From JAKZVK01 sp965237575 (lineage in GTDB: Bacteria > Acidobacteriota > Terriglobia > Bryobacterales > UBA6623): 64,000 nucleotides of DNA. The position numbers and the translations under genes are program-made. The notes beneath the pieces were generated by a model, which had not been told where the DNA came from, did no database searches, and was given only the letters and a program-made list of their open reading frames with translations. The stretch lies in assembly GCA_965237575.1 (NCBI GenBank), contig CBDEGI010000004.1:3348001-3412000 (forward strand). The letters run 5' to 3'. This document shows, one piece after another, positions 48,160-56,615 of this stretch; the stretch's first letter is position 1, and each line of letters starts with the position of its first letter.

Positions 48160-49029
48160 TCAGGACGGTCGTCCGAGCCGCTGCCGTGCATTTCGTGCTG
48201 CCTCAAATTCCTTTGCGAGTCCATCCCGGCTGAGCTTCTCTCGAAAGCGCTCCAGCTTGTCGATGTAAGCCGTCAGAGCCTGCTCGACGTTCGAAGTGTT
48301 CGTGGCGAGAATGTCCTTCCAGATTTCGTGGGGGCTCTCGGCGAGGCGTGTCATGTCGCGCAGGCCGGGGCCGGCGATCTCGAGATGCTCATCGCCCGGC
48401 AGTTCGTCGACCAAGGCTGACGCCAAGGCGGTTGAGAGGAGTTGGGGCAGATGCGAAGTCCAGGCGACCACGCGATCGTGCACGTGGGCCGGCAAGACCA
48501 CCGGCTTGGCTCCGATCTTCTCGATCCAGGCGGCGAACTCCTTCACGACGGGCTCGTCGGGCAGGCGCGAGTCGGAGGCAGTCAGCACGGAGGGGGTCAG
48601 CACGTACGTGGCGTCTCGAAACAGGTTCGCGTCAGCGCGCTCGACTCCGCGTTGCTCGTTGCCCGCCATCGGATGCCCACCGACAAACCAGGGACCGTCG
48701 CCGAACAGTGCGGCGGCGTTGTCGACGATCTCGCCCTTGGTGCTGCCCGCGTCGGTGACCAGGGCGCGGGGCGGCGCGAGCTTTCGCACCTCCGGCAGTA
48801 ATTCCAGAATGCGGGAAATCGGCTGGGCCAGGTAGATCAGGTCGCTTTCGGGAAGGGCCTCCTCCAGAGGCGCTCCACGCTCGATCGCCCCTTTGCCGAG
48901 TGCCGCCGCGATCGTCCGGGGTGAGCTGACGCCTAGTATCCGTCCTTTGAAGCCGGCGGCTCGCAAAGCCAAACCGAAGGAGCCGCCGATCAGGCCGACG
49001 CCGACAATCGTTACCGTCTCGATGGCCAT
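48160..49029 (-). CDS. tyrA: Prephenate dehydrogenase
   Basis: The 289-residue protein has an N-terminal Rossmann fold (TVTIVGVGLIGGSFGLALRA) and the conserved ALVTDAGSTKGEIVDNAA and VGGHPMAGNEQRGVERAD. A helical dimerisation domain follows (SHLPQLLSTALASALVDELP, GPGLRDMTRLAESPHEIWKD). It oxidises and decarboxylates prephenate to 4-hydroxyphenylpyruvate with NAD(P) for tyrosine. It is last in a minus-strand run after trpA and chorismate mutase, which makes prephenate. Confidence 0.94.
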   Translation of the reverse strand: MAIETVTIVGVGLIGGSFGLALRAAGFKGRILGVSSPRTIAAALGKGAIERGAPLEEALPESDLIYLAQPISRILELLPEVRKLAPPRALVTDAGSTKGEIVDNAAALFGDGPWFVGGHPMAGNEQRGVERADANLFRDATYVLTPSVLTASDSRLPDEPVVKEFAAWIEKIGAKPVVLPAHVHDRVVAWTSHLPQLLSTALASALVDELPGDEHLEIAGPGLRDMTRLAESPHEIWKDILATNTSNVEQALTAYIDKLERFREKLSRDGLAKEFEAARNARQRLGRPS

Positions 49030-49081
49030 GGAGTCAGATCTACTGAAGGAAGGACCCGCGTTGGGGCGGGTGGCGCCCCGG

Positions 49082-49363
49082 TCAGCGCGACGAGTTACCC
49101 GCGGCGTCCGCCTCCTGAACCGCCCGCATTTCTTTCATGATGATTTCGAAGATGTGCTGAACGGCCTCGTTACTGAGCGGGCCGCCATTGTGGCTTTGGA
49201 GGCTGTTCACCACCTGTTCTTCTCGATCGGGTGCGTGGACGGGAATGGAGTTTTGTCGTTTGAGAGGAGCCAGCTGCAAGACAGCTCGGGCCCGTTCGTT
49301 CAGCAACTCGAGAATCCGCAGGTCTAACTGATCGATCCGCTCTCGCCATTCCGCCAAGTCCAT
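49082..49363 (-). CDS. Chorismate mutase, AroQ type
   Basis: The 93-residue all-helical protein shows AroQ active-site positions: WRERIDQLDLRILELLNERA (Arg), APLKRQNSIPVHAPDREEQV (Lys, Arg and the Asp-Arg-Glu) and EAVQHIFEIIMKEMRAVQEA. It converts chorismate to prephenate. It sits between trpA and tyrA, 52 bases before tyrA, so the two steps to the tyrosine precursor are adjacent. Length is normal for a monofunctional AroQ. Confidence 0.92.
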   Translation of the reverse strand: MDLAEWRERIDQLDLRILELLNERARAVLQLAPLKRQNSIPVHAPDREEQVVNSLQSHNGGPLSNEAVQHIFEIIMKEMRAVQEADAAGNSSR

Positions 49364-49382
49364 AAACGACTCCCAACCAATG

Positions 49383-50192
49383 TCAGGCCGCCGGGTCGAG
49401 CCTCAGCCCGGCCTTGAGCTGCGCGGCAAACGCTTCGAGCCGGGCGGCCAAGTCAGGCGCCGATCGATGCTCTTCGATCAGACGCATGAACGCACTACCC
49501 ACGACCGCCCCGTCGGCATACGGCGCCAGCGCCCGCATGTGCTCCGGCTTTGAGAGCCCGAAACCTACCGCCAGCGGCAGCGACGTCACGCGGCGGGTGC
49601 GTTCGATCAGCGCGACGGCTTGATCGGAGACCGCATCGCGCTCGCCGGTGACCCCGGCCCTCGAAACAAGATATACGAAACCGGCACTCGATTGCGACAG
49701 TTTCTCGAGGCGATCGTCGGGCGTGGTCTGCGAAACCAGGAAGACCGGATCGAGCCCGCGCTTGTGCATCTCGGAGAGGAAGGGACCGGCTTCCTCAATG
49801 TTGAGGTCGGTCAACAGCACCCCGTCGGCACCCGCTGCCGCGGCGGCGGCTGTGAACTTCTCGAAGCCGTAGCGCAGGATCGGGTTGAGGTAACTGAAGA
49901 CGAGGGCCGGGATTTCCGAATGGGCGCGAAGCTCCTTGAGGATATCGAGCACCTTGGCGAGGGTCATCCCGGCGTGTAGCGCCCGCTCGCCCGCTTTCTG
50001 GATCACGGGACCGTCAGCGATCGGGTCGGAAAACGGGACGCCCAGCTCAATGATGTCCGCGCCTCCTTTCTCGAGTGCCAGCACGAGCTCGACGGTGCGG
50101 TCGGGGCTAGGGTCGCCGGCGGTGATGTAGGCGATCAGAGCGCGGGTGTTCCGTTGCCGCAGGCGCTCGAAGGTTGGGGTGATGCGGCTCAT
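49383..50192 (-). CDS. trpA: Tryptophan synthase alpha subunit
   Basis: The 269-residue TIM barrel cleaves indole-3-glycerol phosphate to indole, which passes to TrpB. Conserved blocks are ALIAYITAGDPSPDRTVELV, GGADIIELGVPFSDPIADGP (catalytic Glu), ADGVLLTDLNIEEAGPF (catalytic Asp) and VGFGLSKPEHMRALAPYADG. It lies 19 bases before chorismate mutase on the same strand but is separated from trpB by 376 bases that hold two inverted repeats. Confidence 0.95.
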   Translation of the reverse strand: MSRITPTFERLRQRNTRALIAYITAGDPSPDRTVELVLALEKGGADIIELGVPFSDPIADGPVIQKAGERALHAGMTLAKVLDILKELRAHSEIPALVFSYLNPILRYGFEKFTAAAAAAGADGVLLTDLNIEEAGPFLSEMHKRGLDPVFLVSQTTPDDRLEKLSQSSAGFVYLVSRAGVTGERDAVSDQAVALIERTRRVTSLPLAVGFGLSKPEHMRALAPYADGAVVGSAFMRLIEEHRSAPDLAARLEAFAAQLKAGLRLDPAA

Positions 50193-50568
50193 CAGTAAGG
50201 AGGCTGCTGGAAGAACCCGCGGTGCTGGGAGGACGGATCGCCGGGCGTAGCGGGCGGACGCGGTCGGTCTACGTAGTCATGGGCTGCACCCTTGATATCC
50301 CGAAGTGTCTCAGAGGCAGCTTTGAGCTGACCGGGTCATAGGTAACACATGATGCCCGGTTAATAAACCCTTGTAGGGGCGGACCGCTGTGTCCGCCCCG
50401 CCGCCGCTGGTACGCCGCGTCGCTTTCGCACAGAAACCGAGAGCGACTCCGCCGCGCCGGGGTGGACGCAGCGGTCCACCCCTACGCCACCAACTGAGCG
50501 CGTACACCCGCTTGCCGGTAGGCCCTGCCTAATGACCACAGAATCCTCGTTTCGCCGTGCATAAGCAG
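50193..50568. repeat. trpB-trpA gap holding an inverted pair of family-A repeats
   Basis: Copy 4 (50373-50399) reads GTAGGGGCGGACCGCTGTGT and on to CCGCCCC. Copy 5 (50461-50485) is the same sequence in opposite orientation with three changes. Facing each other across about 60 bases, they can pair over 25 bases. TTTGAGCTGACCGGG upstream of copy 4 matches the flank of the copy at 14170. No gene is seen here. The unit splits the trpB-trpA pair that is usually adjacent. Confidence 0.85.
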
Positions 50569-51777
50569 CTAACCCAACTCCGGCAGGTTGTCGCGAAAGA
50601 TGCCGATATCCTTGTCGCCGCGCCCGGAGAGATTGAGCAGGAACGTCTGGCCCTTGGCCTCGGGGGCCCGGCGAACCGCTTCGGCCACCGCATGGGCCGA
50701 CTCCAACGCCGGTAAAATGCCCTCCAGCCGAGATAGTAACTGCACCGCCTCCAGCGCTTTCTCATCCGCGCAGGAGGTGTATTCGACACGCCCCTCATCG
50801 TGCAGCCAAGCGTGCTCGGGACCGATTGACGCGTAATCCAAACCGGCGGACACAGAGTGGGTCAAGGCGATCTGCCCGTCGTCGTCCTGCAAAACGTAAC
50901 TGTAGGTGCCATGCAGCACGCCCGGCGCCCCGCCTGAAAACCGTGCCGCGTGGTCACCCAGTTTGCCACCCCGTCCGCCCGCTTCGACGCCAAGCATCTT
51001 AACGCTCTTATCTTCGAGGAAGGGGTGGAACAGCCCAATCGAGTTGCTGCCGCCTCCGACGCACGCGATCAGCAAGTCAGGCAGACGCCCGCCGGTGGTC
51101 TCGAGGAATTGCTCCCGAGCCTCGCGCCCAATCACCGACTGGAAGTCGCGCACCATTCGCGGATAAGGGTGGGGCCCGAGCGCCGAGCCCAGCAAATAAT
51201 GGGTCGAGTCGAAGTTTGCGACCCAATCGCGCATAGCCTCGCTAATGGCGTCTTTGAGGGTGCGGCTGCCGGCGTTGACGCCGACGACCTTCGTCCCCAT
51301 CAGGCGCATGCGAAACACGTTGGGGCTCTGCCGGCGCATGTCCTCTTCGCCCATGTAGACGATGGACTCGAAGCCGAAGAGCGCGCAAGCCGCCGCGGTC
51401 GCCACGCCATGCTGGCCCGCGCCGGTCTCGGCGATGATGCGCTTCTTGCCCATGCGGCGGGCAAGCAGCGCCTGCCCGAGACAGTTGTTGATCTTGTGGG
51501 CGCCGGTGTGGAGCATGTCCTCACGCTTGAGGTAGATCTCGGCCCCGCCCAGGTGTTCGCTGAGCCGCCGGGCGTGGTAGAGAACGGTGGGCCGTCCGGC
51601 GTATTGCTGGTAGAGTTCCTGTAGCTCGGCCTCGAAGACGGCATCCTCTCGCGCTTCTTCGTAGGCCGACTCCAACTGGTCAAGCGGCGCGACGAGGATC
51701 TCCGGCACGTAGCGGCCGCCGTAGGGCCCGAAGTGGCCCAGGGTGTCCGGCACGACGTTCGGTGCGATGGTGGCCAT
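50569..51777 (-). CDS. trpB: Tryptophan synthase beta subunit
   Basis: The 402-residue PLP enzyme joins indole and serine. The PLP lysine is in LKREDMLHTGAHKINNCLGQ, the Glu region is ETGAGQHGVATAAACALFGF, and the phosphate-binding loop is CVGGGSNSIG. GPYGGRYVPEILVAPLDQLE marks the N-terminus. Length and blocks are those of the standard TrpB1. It starts 3 bases after the trpF stop. Confidence 0.96.
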   Translation of the reverse strand: MATIAPNVVPDTLGHFGPYGGRYVPEILVAPLDQLESAYEEAREDAVFEAELQELYQQYAGRPTVLYHARRLSEHLGGAEIYLKREDMLHTGAHKINNCLGQALLARRMGKKRIIAETGAGQHGVATAAACALFGFESIVYMGEEDMRRQSPNVFRMRLMGTKVVGVNAGSRTLKDAISEAMRDWVANFDSTHYLLGSALGPHPYPRMVRDFQSVIGREAREQFLETTGGRLPDLLIACVGGGSNSIGLFHPFLEDKSVKMLGVEAGGRGGKLGDHAARFSGGAPGVLHGTYSYVLQDDDGQIALTHSVSAGLDYASIGPEHAWLHDEGRVEYTSCADEKALEAVQLLSRLEGILPALESAHAVAEAVRRAPEAKGQTFLLNLSGRGDKDIGIFRDNLPELG

Positions 51778-51779
51778 GG

Positions 51780-52454
51780 CTATTTCACCTCGGCGCGGGT
51801 AGCTTCCTGAGCGGCTTCGAGAGTCGCTTTTCGGGCGGCGTCTTTGGCCGCTTCGAGGTATCTCCGCACCTTATCATGATCCTTCACGCCCGGGCTGCGT
51901 TCGAGCTTCGAACTGGAGTCCACGCCGAACGGCTGCGCGAGGCGAATCGCCTGGCCAACGTTGTTTGCGTCGAGTCCGCCGGCGACGATCACCCGGCCGT
52001 AGCGCTTGACCTCCGCGGCGCGCTGCCAAGGGAAAGTCTGTCCCGTGCCGCCGTAGAGGCCGTCGCCGGCCGTGTCGAGGAAGAACGCCTCGCAAGTGAA
52101 CACAGCCGCGTCCGCCGGCTCAAAGTCTTCCCCGACGCGAAGCACCTTCCAGACCCGCAGCGGCGAAACCCCGGCACAAACCTCGGGTGATTCATCCCCA
52201 TGAAGCTGCGCGACGTCGAGCCCGGCCAGGGCGGCGATTTCTAATACTTTCTCGGGCGCTTCATTGACGAACACGCCGACGCGGACTACGTCTTTAGGCA
52301 CGGCCCGAGAAATACGGGCAGCCGTTTCCGCATCCACGACGCGAGGGCTGCCGGGATAGAAGATCATCCCCAGCGCCGTGGCACCGTTTTCGGCGGCAAA
52401 TTGCGCGTCGTCGACGTTGGTGATGCCGCAGACTTTGATGATCTCAGGAGCCAA
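51780..52454 (-). CDS. trpF: Phosphoribosylanthranilate isomerase
   Basis: From TTG 52454 the protein starts MAPEIIKVCGITNVDDAQFA; a GTG at 52493 is also in frame. The conserved Cys of KVCGIT, GMIFYPGSPRVVDAETA, AGLDVAQLHGDESPE and VIVAGGLDANNVGQAI (catalytic Asp and ligand loop) identify TrpF. It isomerises phosphoribosylanthranilate in tryptophan synthesis. It overlaps the trpC stop by 11 bases and ends 2 bases before trpB. An Ala/Glu-rich C-terminal tail of about 30 residues is longer than usual. Confidence 0.93.
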   Translation of the reverse strand: MAPEIIKVCGITNVDDAQFAAENGATALGMIFYPGSPRVVDAETAARISRAVPKDVVRVGVFVNEAPEKVLEIAALAGLDVAQLHGDESPEVCAGVSPLRVWKVLRVGEDFEPADAAVFTCEAFFLDTAGDGLYGGTGQTFPWQRAAEVKRYGRVIVAGGLDANNVGQAIRLAQPFGVDSSSKLERSPGVKDHDKVRRYLEAAKDAARKATLEAAQEATRAEVK

Positions 52455-53265
52455 GGTCGCCGGTCCCTTCAATGAGGCTGGCCAGGGCCCCACCCGGTTC
52501 GGCCTGTCTCATCAGGCTTTCGCCCACCAGGAACGCCTGGTAGCCGGCCGCCAGGAGTCGCTGGATGTCCGCTGAGGTTCGGATGCCGCTCTCACTCACG
52601 CGAAGCACGTCGTCGGGCATCTGTTCGGCTAGTTGGAAAGACGTTTCGAGCGATACCTCAAGTGTCTTCAGATTGCGGTTGTTGACGCCGATGATGTCCG
52701 CTCCCGCGGCCAGAGCCCGCTCGAGCTCCGGTTCGTTATGCACTTCGACAAGCGCATCCAAGTCCAACTGGCGCGCCTGAGCGAGCAACTCAGTCAGGTC
52801 ATAGTCGGAGAGCGCGGCCACGATCAGCAGGATGGCGTCGGCGCCCGCGGCCGCCGCCTGCACCAGGTGGTAGCGGTCGAGCGTGAAGTCTTTCCGAAGT
52901 ACGGGCAGGGCGACGGCGGCACGAGCCTGCTCGAGGTGTTCGAGGGAGCCCTGGAAGAACTGCTTGTCTGTCAGTACTGAAAGGGCGGCCGCCCCACCCG
53001 CCTCGTAACCTCCGGCGATCACGGCGGGATCGAACTGTTCGGAGATGACCCCCGCCGAAGGGGACGCCTTCTTGATCTCGGCGATCACCGCCGGACGCCG
53101 CATCTCGAGCGCTTCGCGAAAGCTCCTACGCTCGAACCGCGGGGCCTCTTCCAGTTCTTCGATCGGCACCAGCGACTGCTCGGCGAGCAACTCGGCTCGC
53201 TTTCGCACGACGATCTGGTCGAGCACGGTTAGCTCCGCCGCATGTACGGAGGTTTTTGAGGACAT
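52444..53265 (-). CDS. trpC: Indole-3-glycerol phosphate synthase
   Basis: From ATG 53265 the protein has 273 residues. Blocks are VIAEIKKASPSAGVISEQFD (catalytic Glu and Lys), LSVLTDKQFFQGSLEHLEQA, LPVLRKDFTLDRYHLVQAAA, DIIGVNNRNLKTLEVSLETS and RVSESGIRTSADIQRLLAAG. It closes the indole ring of the tryptophan pathway. The upstream frame is open into a secreted protein and no strong ribosome binding site precedes 53265, so it may be made partly by translation from the upstream gene. Overlap with trpF supports an operon. Confidence 0.94.
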   Translation of the reverse strand: MSSKTSVHAAELTVLDQIVVRKRAELLAEQSLVPIEELEEAPRFERRSFREALEMRRPAVIAEIKKASPSAGVISEQFDPAVIAGGYEAGGAAALSVLTDKQFFQGSLEHLEQARAAVALPVLRKDFTLDRYHLVQAAAAGADAILLIVAALSDYDLTELLAQARQLDLDALVEVHNEPELERALAAGADIIGVNNRNLKTLEVSLETSFQLAEQMPDDVLRVSESGIRTSADIQRLLAAGYQAFLVGESLMRQAEPGGALASLIEGTGDLGS

Positions 53266-53871
53266 GGCTTGTACGGGAACCCCCTCATCGTAGCCGCAGG
53301 TTCGGAGGGGCGTCAACGAAGAAGGGGCGTCTTCACGCCTGGTTTCCGTCTGGAACGGACTCTCAACGGTTGGGGATTGGTAGACTAGCCGGTCTCGGCT
53401 GAACCGCTGGACCAGCAGACCACCGAGCGCGCCGACACCCGCCAGGACGACGGCGGTCCCGATCACAAAGGGAGCGGCCTCGCCGCTCTCGCCCGAGCCT
53501 GCGAACGCCGCCGCCGCCAAGCCCGCCCCGGTTCCGGCCCCTACGGCGGCTCCGTACCAGGGAGCGCGACTGCCCCGTGACCGCCGGACCAGGACGCGTT
53601 TAACATCCTCTCGGGAGACTGCCACCTCCTGACCGTCACCGTTGCGAACGATGATCGATTCGGCATCGCTGGAGAGAAACTCGCCACGTAGCTTTTTTCC
53701 TCTGCCTTTGTGCGGTTTGATCGTGACAATGGACTGTGGGACCAAGTTCGACAGGACGCTCCAATCGTCCCTCGGCGGGCCCGCGATCTCACCGGCTGGC
53801 GATGACACAGCGCCGAGCATCGCGGCTACTCCGATCGCCAGGACCTTTCTAAGTCTGCTTGCTTTCGTCAT
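53266..53871 (-). CDS. Secreted glycine-rich protein in frame with TrpC
   Basis: From ATG 53871, with a strong GGAGGAGG about 8 bases upstream, a signal peptide (RKVLAIGVAAMLGAVSSPAG) is followed by DDWSVLSNLVPQSIVTIKPH, a small beta domain with SREDVKRVLVRRS, and a glycine-rich hydrophobic pair (YGAAVGAGTGAGLAAAAFAG and GTAVVLAGVGALGGLLVQRF). The pattern is that of an acidobacterial family of unknown function. Instead of a stop, the frame runs on through about 40 unlikely residues into TrpC. A lost stop codon or a true fusion are both possible. Confidence 0.7.
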
Positions 53872-54182
53872 GTCTTGCCTCCTCCATGGCGGCCTTGCCG
53901 CCTTGTTGAAGATGCATGAGCAAATGACCGCCCGTTGTGTGTCGGGGCAGCCAAGGCGCTCAAAAATCACCGGTTAGCAGCGAGTGCCTGCTTTGCTGCC
54001 GTCCAATCTCGACAAGTCCCGCTGACAGGTGCCAGGTTTCGGTTGCGGCGTTTACGGCGGGCGGGAAAGCGCCTGCGATCATCTACAATCGAACGAAGCC
54101 TCACTCTTGAAGCAGGACGGTGGATGTAACGTCAGCTCAGACGAATGCGCCGTCGGTAAAGAACGGGCCCTGATTTTCTTGC
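53872..54182. other. Divergent intergenic region
   Basis: This region of about 310 bases separates the minus-strand tryptophan run from the plus-strand FAD reductase gene. It should hold promoters for both. No convincing leader peptide, attenuator or trp operator was recognised. No repeat of families A to E is seen. Confidence 0.5.
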
Positions 54183-55412
54183 ATGGCGGAGCCATCCCCA
54201 AAGAACGGGAACTGCCAGGTCCCGCTGAAAGACCAAGCGTCCAACGGCTGGGACGTCGCCATCGTGGGTGCGGGGCCTGCGGGATCTTTGACTGCCAGGG
54301 AGCTGGCCAGCAAGGGCTATCGCGTCCTGCTGCTGGACAAGTACCGCTTCCCGCGAGACAAGGTTTGCGGCGATGCGCTGGTACCGGACGCCATCGAAGT
54401 CCTCCGCAGGACGCAGCTTTACGAACGTGTCCGTGGTAGCTCCTACGAGGTTTCTCTGGCCTCCGTCTTCAGCCCGTCACAGATTCAAGTTTCCGTTCCT
54501 GGGGAGTTTCTCACCCTCAGGAGAAGCGTTCTCGATTCCCACCTGGCGCTTGGCGCGGTCGAAGCGGGCGCCGTGTTCTGCGAAGGCAACGTCACCGACA
54601 TCGAGCCCCAGGGCGACGGCGCTGTACGACTCAGCGTGCAAGGACTCGGGAAGACCTACGAAGCCCGAATCGCCGTCCTCGCGACCGGAGCCAAGGTCGA
54701 CCTGCTAGGGCAGCTCGGCATGCTCACGCGCCCCGAGCCCAGCGCGGTCGCCCTGCGCTGTTACATTTCGTCGGCAATCGATCTCGACCGTCTGATCATT
54801 TCTTACGATCGCTCGGTGCTGCCGGGCTACGGATGGATCTTTCCTCTGGGAAACCAGGAATACAACGTCGGGTGCGGCATCTTCTATCAGAACTCCAAAC
54901 AGAGGCGGTTGAACCTGCACACGATGTTCGACCGCTTTCTCAACGGCTTCCCGCAGGCGCGTGAATTGATGCGATTGAAACGCCGGATGACTCCCGTGCG
55001 AGGCGCGCCTTTGCGATGCAATCTCACTGGTGCGGAGGTTCTCGGGAACGGCAGGGTTCTGGCGATCGGCGAGAGCATCGGGGCAACCTTTCCCTTCACC
55101 GGAGAGGGCATCGGGAAGGCGATGGAAACCGGCGAGTTGGCGGCACAGGCAATCGATCGGACGCTGGAGTCGGGCGACTTTGAACCCCTCCACAGGTTTT
55201 CGGTGCGTCTGAAACTCGATCTACTGCCTCGCTATCGCGCTTACGCGACAGCGCAGAGGTGGCTGTCACAGGCATGGCTCAACGACCTCGTGGCGTGGCG
55301 GGCGTCGAAGAGCGTGTACTTGCGGGAGGCGATGGCGGGCATTGTCGCTGAGACCTCCGACGCCGGCGACGTCTTCTCGCTCAAGGGGCTGTGGAGATCG
55401 ATCTGGAGTTGA
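54183..55412 (+). CDS. FAD-dependent geranylgeranyl reductase-like oxidoreductase
   Basis: The 409-residue protein has a Rossmann FAD-binding start (WDVAIVGAGPAGSLTARELA, then YRVLLLDKYRFPRDKVCGDA), the PxxYxW-like GYGWIFPLGNQEYNVGCGIF and a second FAD motif RVLAIGESIGATFPFTGEGI. These place it in the geranylgeranyl reductase or halogenase-like group of flavoproteins. Substrates range from isoprenoid chains to quinones and pigments. The C-terminal 60 residues are helical. It stands alone on its strand. Confidence 0.87.
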   Translation: MAEPSPKNGNCQVPLKDQASNGWDVAIVGAGPAGSLTARELASKGYRVLLLDKYRFPRDKVCGDALVPDAIEVLRRTQLYERVRGSSYEVSLASVFSPSQIQVSVPGEFLTLRRSVLDSHLALGAVEAGAVFCEGNVTDIEPQGDGAVRLSVQGLGKTYEARIAVLATGAKVDLLGQLGMLTRPEPSAVALRCYISSAIDLDRLIISYDRSVLPGYGWIFPLGNQEYNVGCGIFYQNSKQRRLNLHTMFDRFLNGFPQARELMRLKRRMTPVRGAPLRCNLTGAEVLGNGRVLAIGESIGATFPFTGEGIGKAMETGELAAQAIDRTLESGDFEPLHRFSVRLKLDLLPRYRAYATAQRWLSQAWLNDLVAWRASKSVYLREAMAGIVAETSDAGDVFSLKGLWRSIWS

Positions 55413-55420
55413 GTGCCGAT

Positions 55421-55962
55421 CTACTGTTTGTCTTGGGCGTCTCGGTAGGCCGAGAGGAGTTGCTTGGCCACCTTCTCCGCCACGTCTGCCGAGGCGCCAC
55501 GATACTTCGCTCCGGAACTCTCTTGCGTGGCAGACCAGATCACCTCGCCGTCCTTTAGCACGAGACGCACGGCTGCACTGGCTTCATGCTTGTGCTCGCG
55601 GCGCAGAGTGTTCTCCCTATCGGCTATGCCAAAAGAACCGGAGTCGAAACGCGAGTCACCCGGGTCTCGGCGGCTTCGTGAAGAAGCGCCGCGCACGTTG
55701 ATTGCTTCCTGGTCTCGGCGGTAGTCGGAGTAGACCATGTCGTCGGCCGAGCCGCGCAAGAAGGCGTCCGCGTTCTCTTTGTCTTCAGTGATCGTGAACA
55801 GGCCCGTGCGCTGGATGCTGCCGATGATCATGTCACGAATGCGCTTGCCGGACCCTCCGAGGCGAATAGCGGAATGGGAGAGAACCCGGCGCCCAACAGC
55901 GAAAGCAGCACAGTCGTAGTCGTACACAGGGCATGGCCTAAAACTGTCACGGTTCGTCTCAT
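55421..55962 (-). pseudogene. Secreted protein of unknown function, one frameshift
   Basis: The true start is ATG 55962, which overlaps the upstream gene's TGA by 4 bases. That frame gives a signal peptide (LCTTTTVLLSLLGAGFSPIP) up to LFASEG. Near 55840-55860 the protein continues in another frame as GSGKRIRDMIIGSIQRTGLF, TITEDKENADAFLRGSADDM and ends ADVAEKVAKQLLSAYRDAQD. Adding one G in a GGG run would join them. The family is common in Acidobacteriota and has no known function. It resembles lipoproteins that assess copy number or polarity only by fold, so none is claimed. Confidence 0.75.
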
Positions 55963-56435
55963 CGGTCGGTCGAGTCGCGCGCGGCTTCGTCCTGATACAC
56001 GATGGCCATGCCGGTGCGGGCCTCGATGCCGGCCAGGGTGGTGCGAACGATCTTCTTGCCGAGCTCAAAGACCGCCGCTTGCTGTTGCCCTTGCCCGTCG
56101 AGAAAGCCGATCGTCAGGAAGTGTTTGCGCTTTCTTGAAAGCAGCAGCGCCGGGGTGAAGACGATTGCGAGCCCCAGACGGCGGCCCGCCTTTTGGCCGT
56201 ATTCGAGCGAATTGATGCGCTCGTAGGGGATTCGGAAGATCCCTGACCGGTACTCGAAGGTGAAATGGTCCTGCTCCGCGGTGTTGACCGTGCCGGTCGT
56301 CTCGGGCGCGGGCTGCGTGAGCGTCCCGCCACGATAGACCGCTTTTTTGCTGGGGATACCAGCCAGCAAGGCCGGCGAAGTGGCATTCGCAAGCGAGAAG
56401 ACCGCGAAGAAGGACAGAACCGTTCTGCGATTCAT
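55959..56435 (-). CDS. Secreted protein of unknown function
   Basis: From ATG 56435 the protein has 158 residues with a signal peptide (LSFFAVFSLANATSPALLAG). The mature part begins KKAVYRGGTL and has a beta-rich body with FTFEYRSGIFRIPYERINSL and a hydrophobic stretch (GLAIVFTPALLLSRKRKHFL), ending LGKKIVRTTLAGIEARTGMA. The layout resembles a small PH-like domain. It is translationally coupled to the next gene through an ATGA overlap, so the two may work together. Function unknown. Confidence 0.7.
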   Translation of the reverse strand: MNRRTVLSFFAVFSLANATSPALLAGIPSKKAVYRGGTLTQPAPETTGTVNTAEQDHFTFEYRSGIFRIPYERINSLEYGQKAGRRLGLAIVFTPALLLSRKRKHFLTIGFLDGQGQQQAAVFELGKKIVRTTLAGIEARTGMAIVYQDEAARDSTDR

Positions 56436-56615
56436 CTCAATTTGGGATGAGATCTTCCGAATTGGACACATTATCGCAGAAACTATCCTGACATGCCAGG
56501 GGTCATGCAAAGCTGGGCAAGATGGGCAACCAAGATGGGCGTCGAACGGCGTGCTTCCGATCCCTTACCAGGATGCCGGCTACAGCCCGCGCGCGGGCTT
56601 GGGGCGCGGCGGTTT

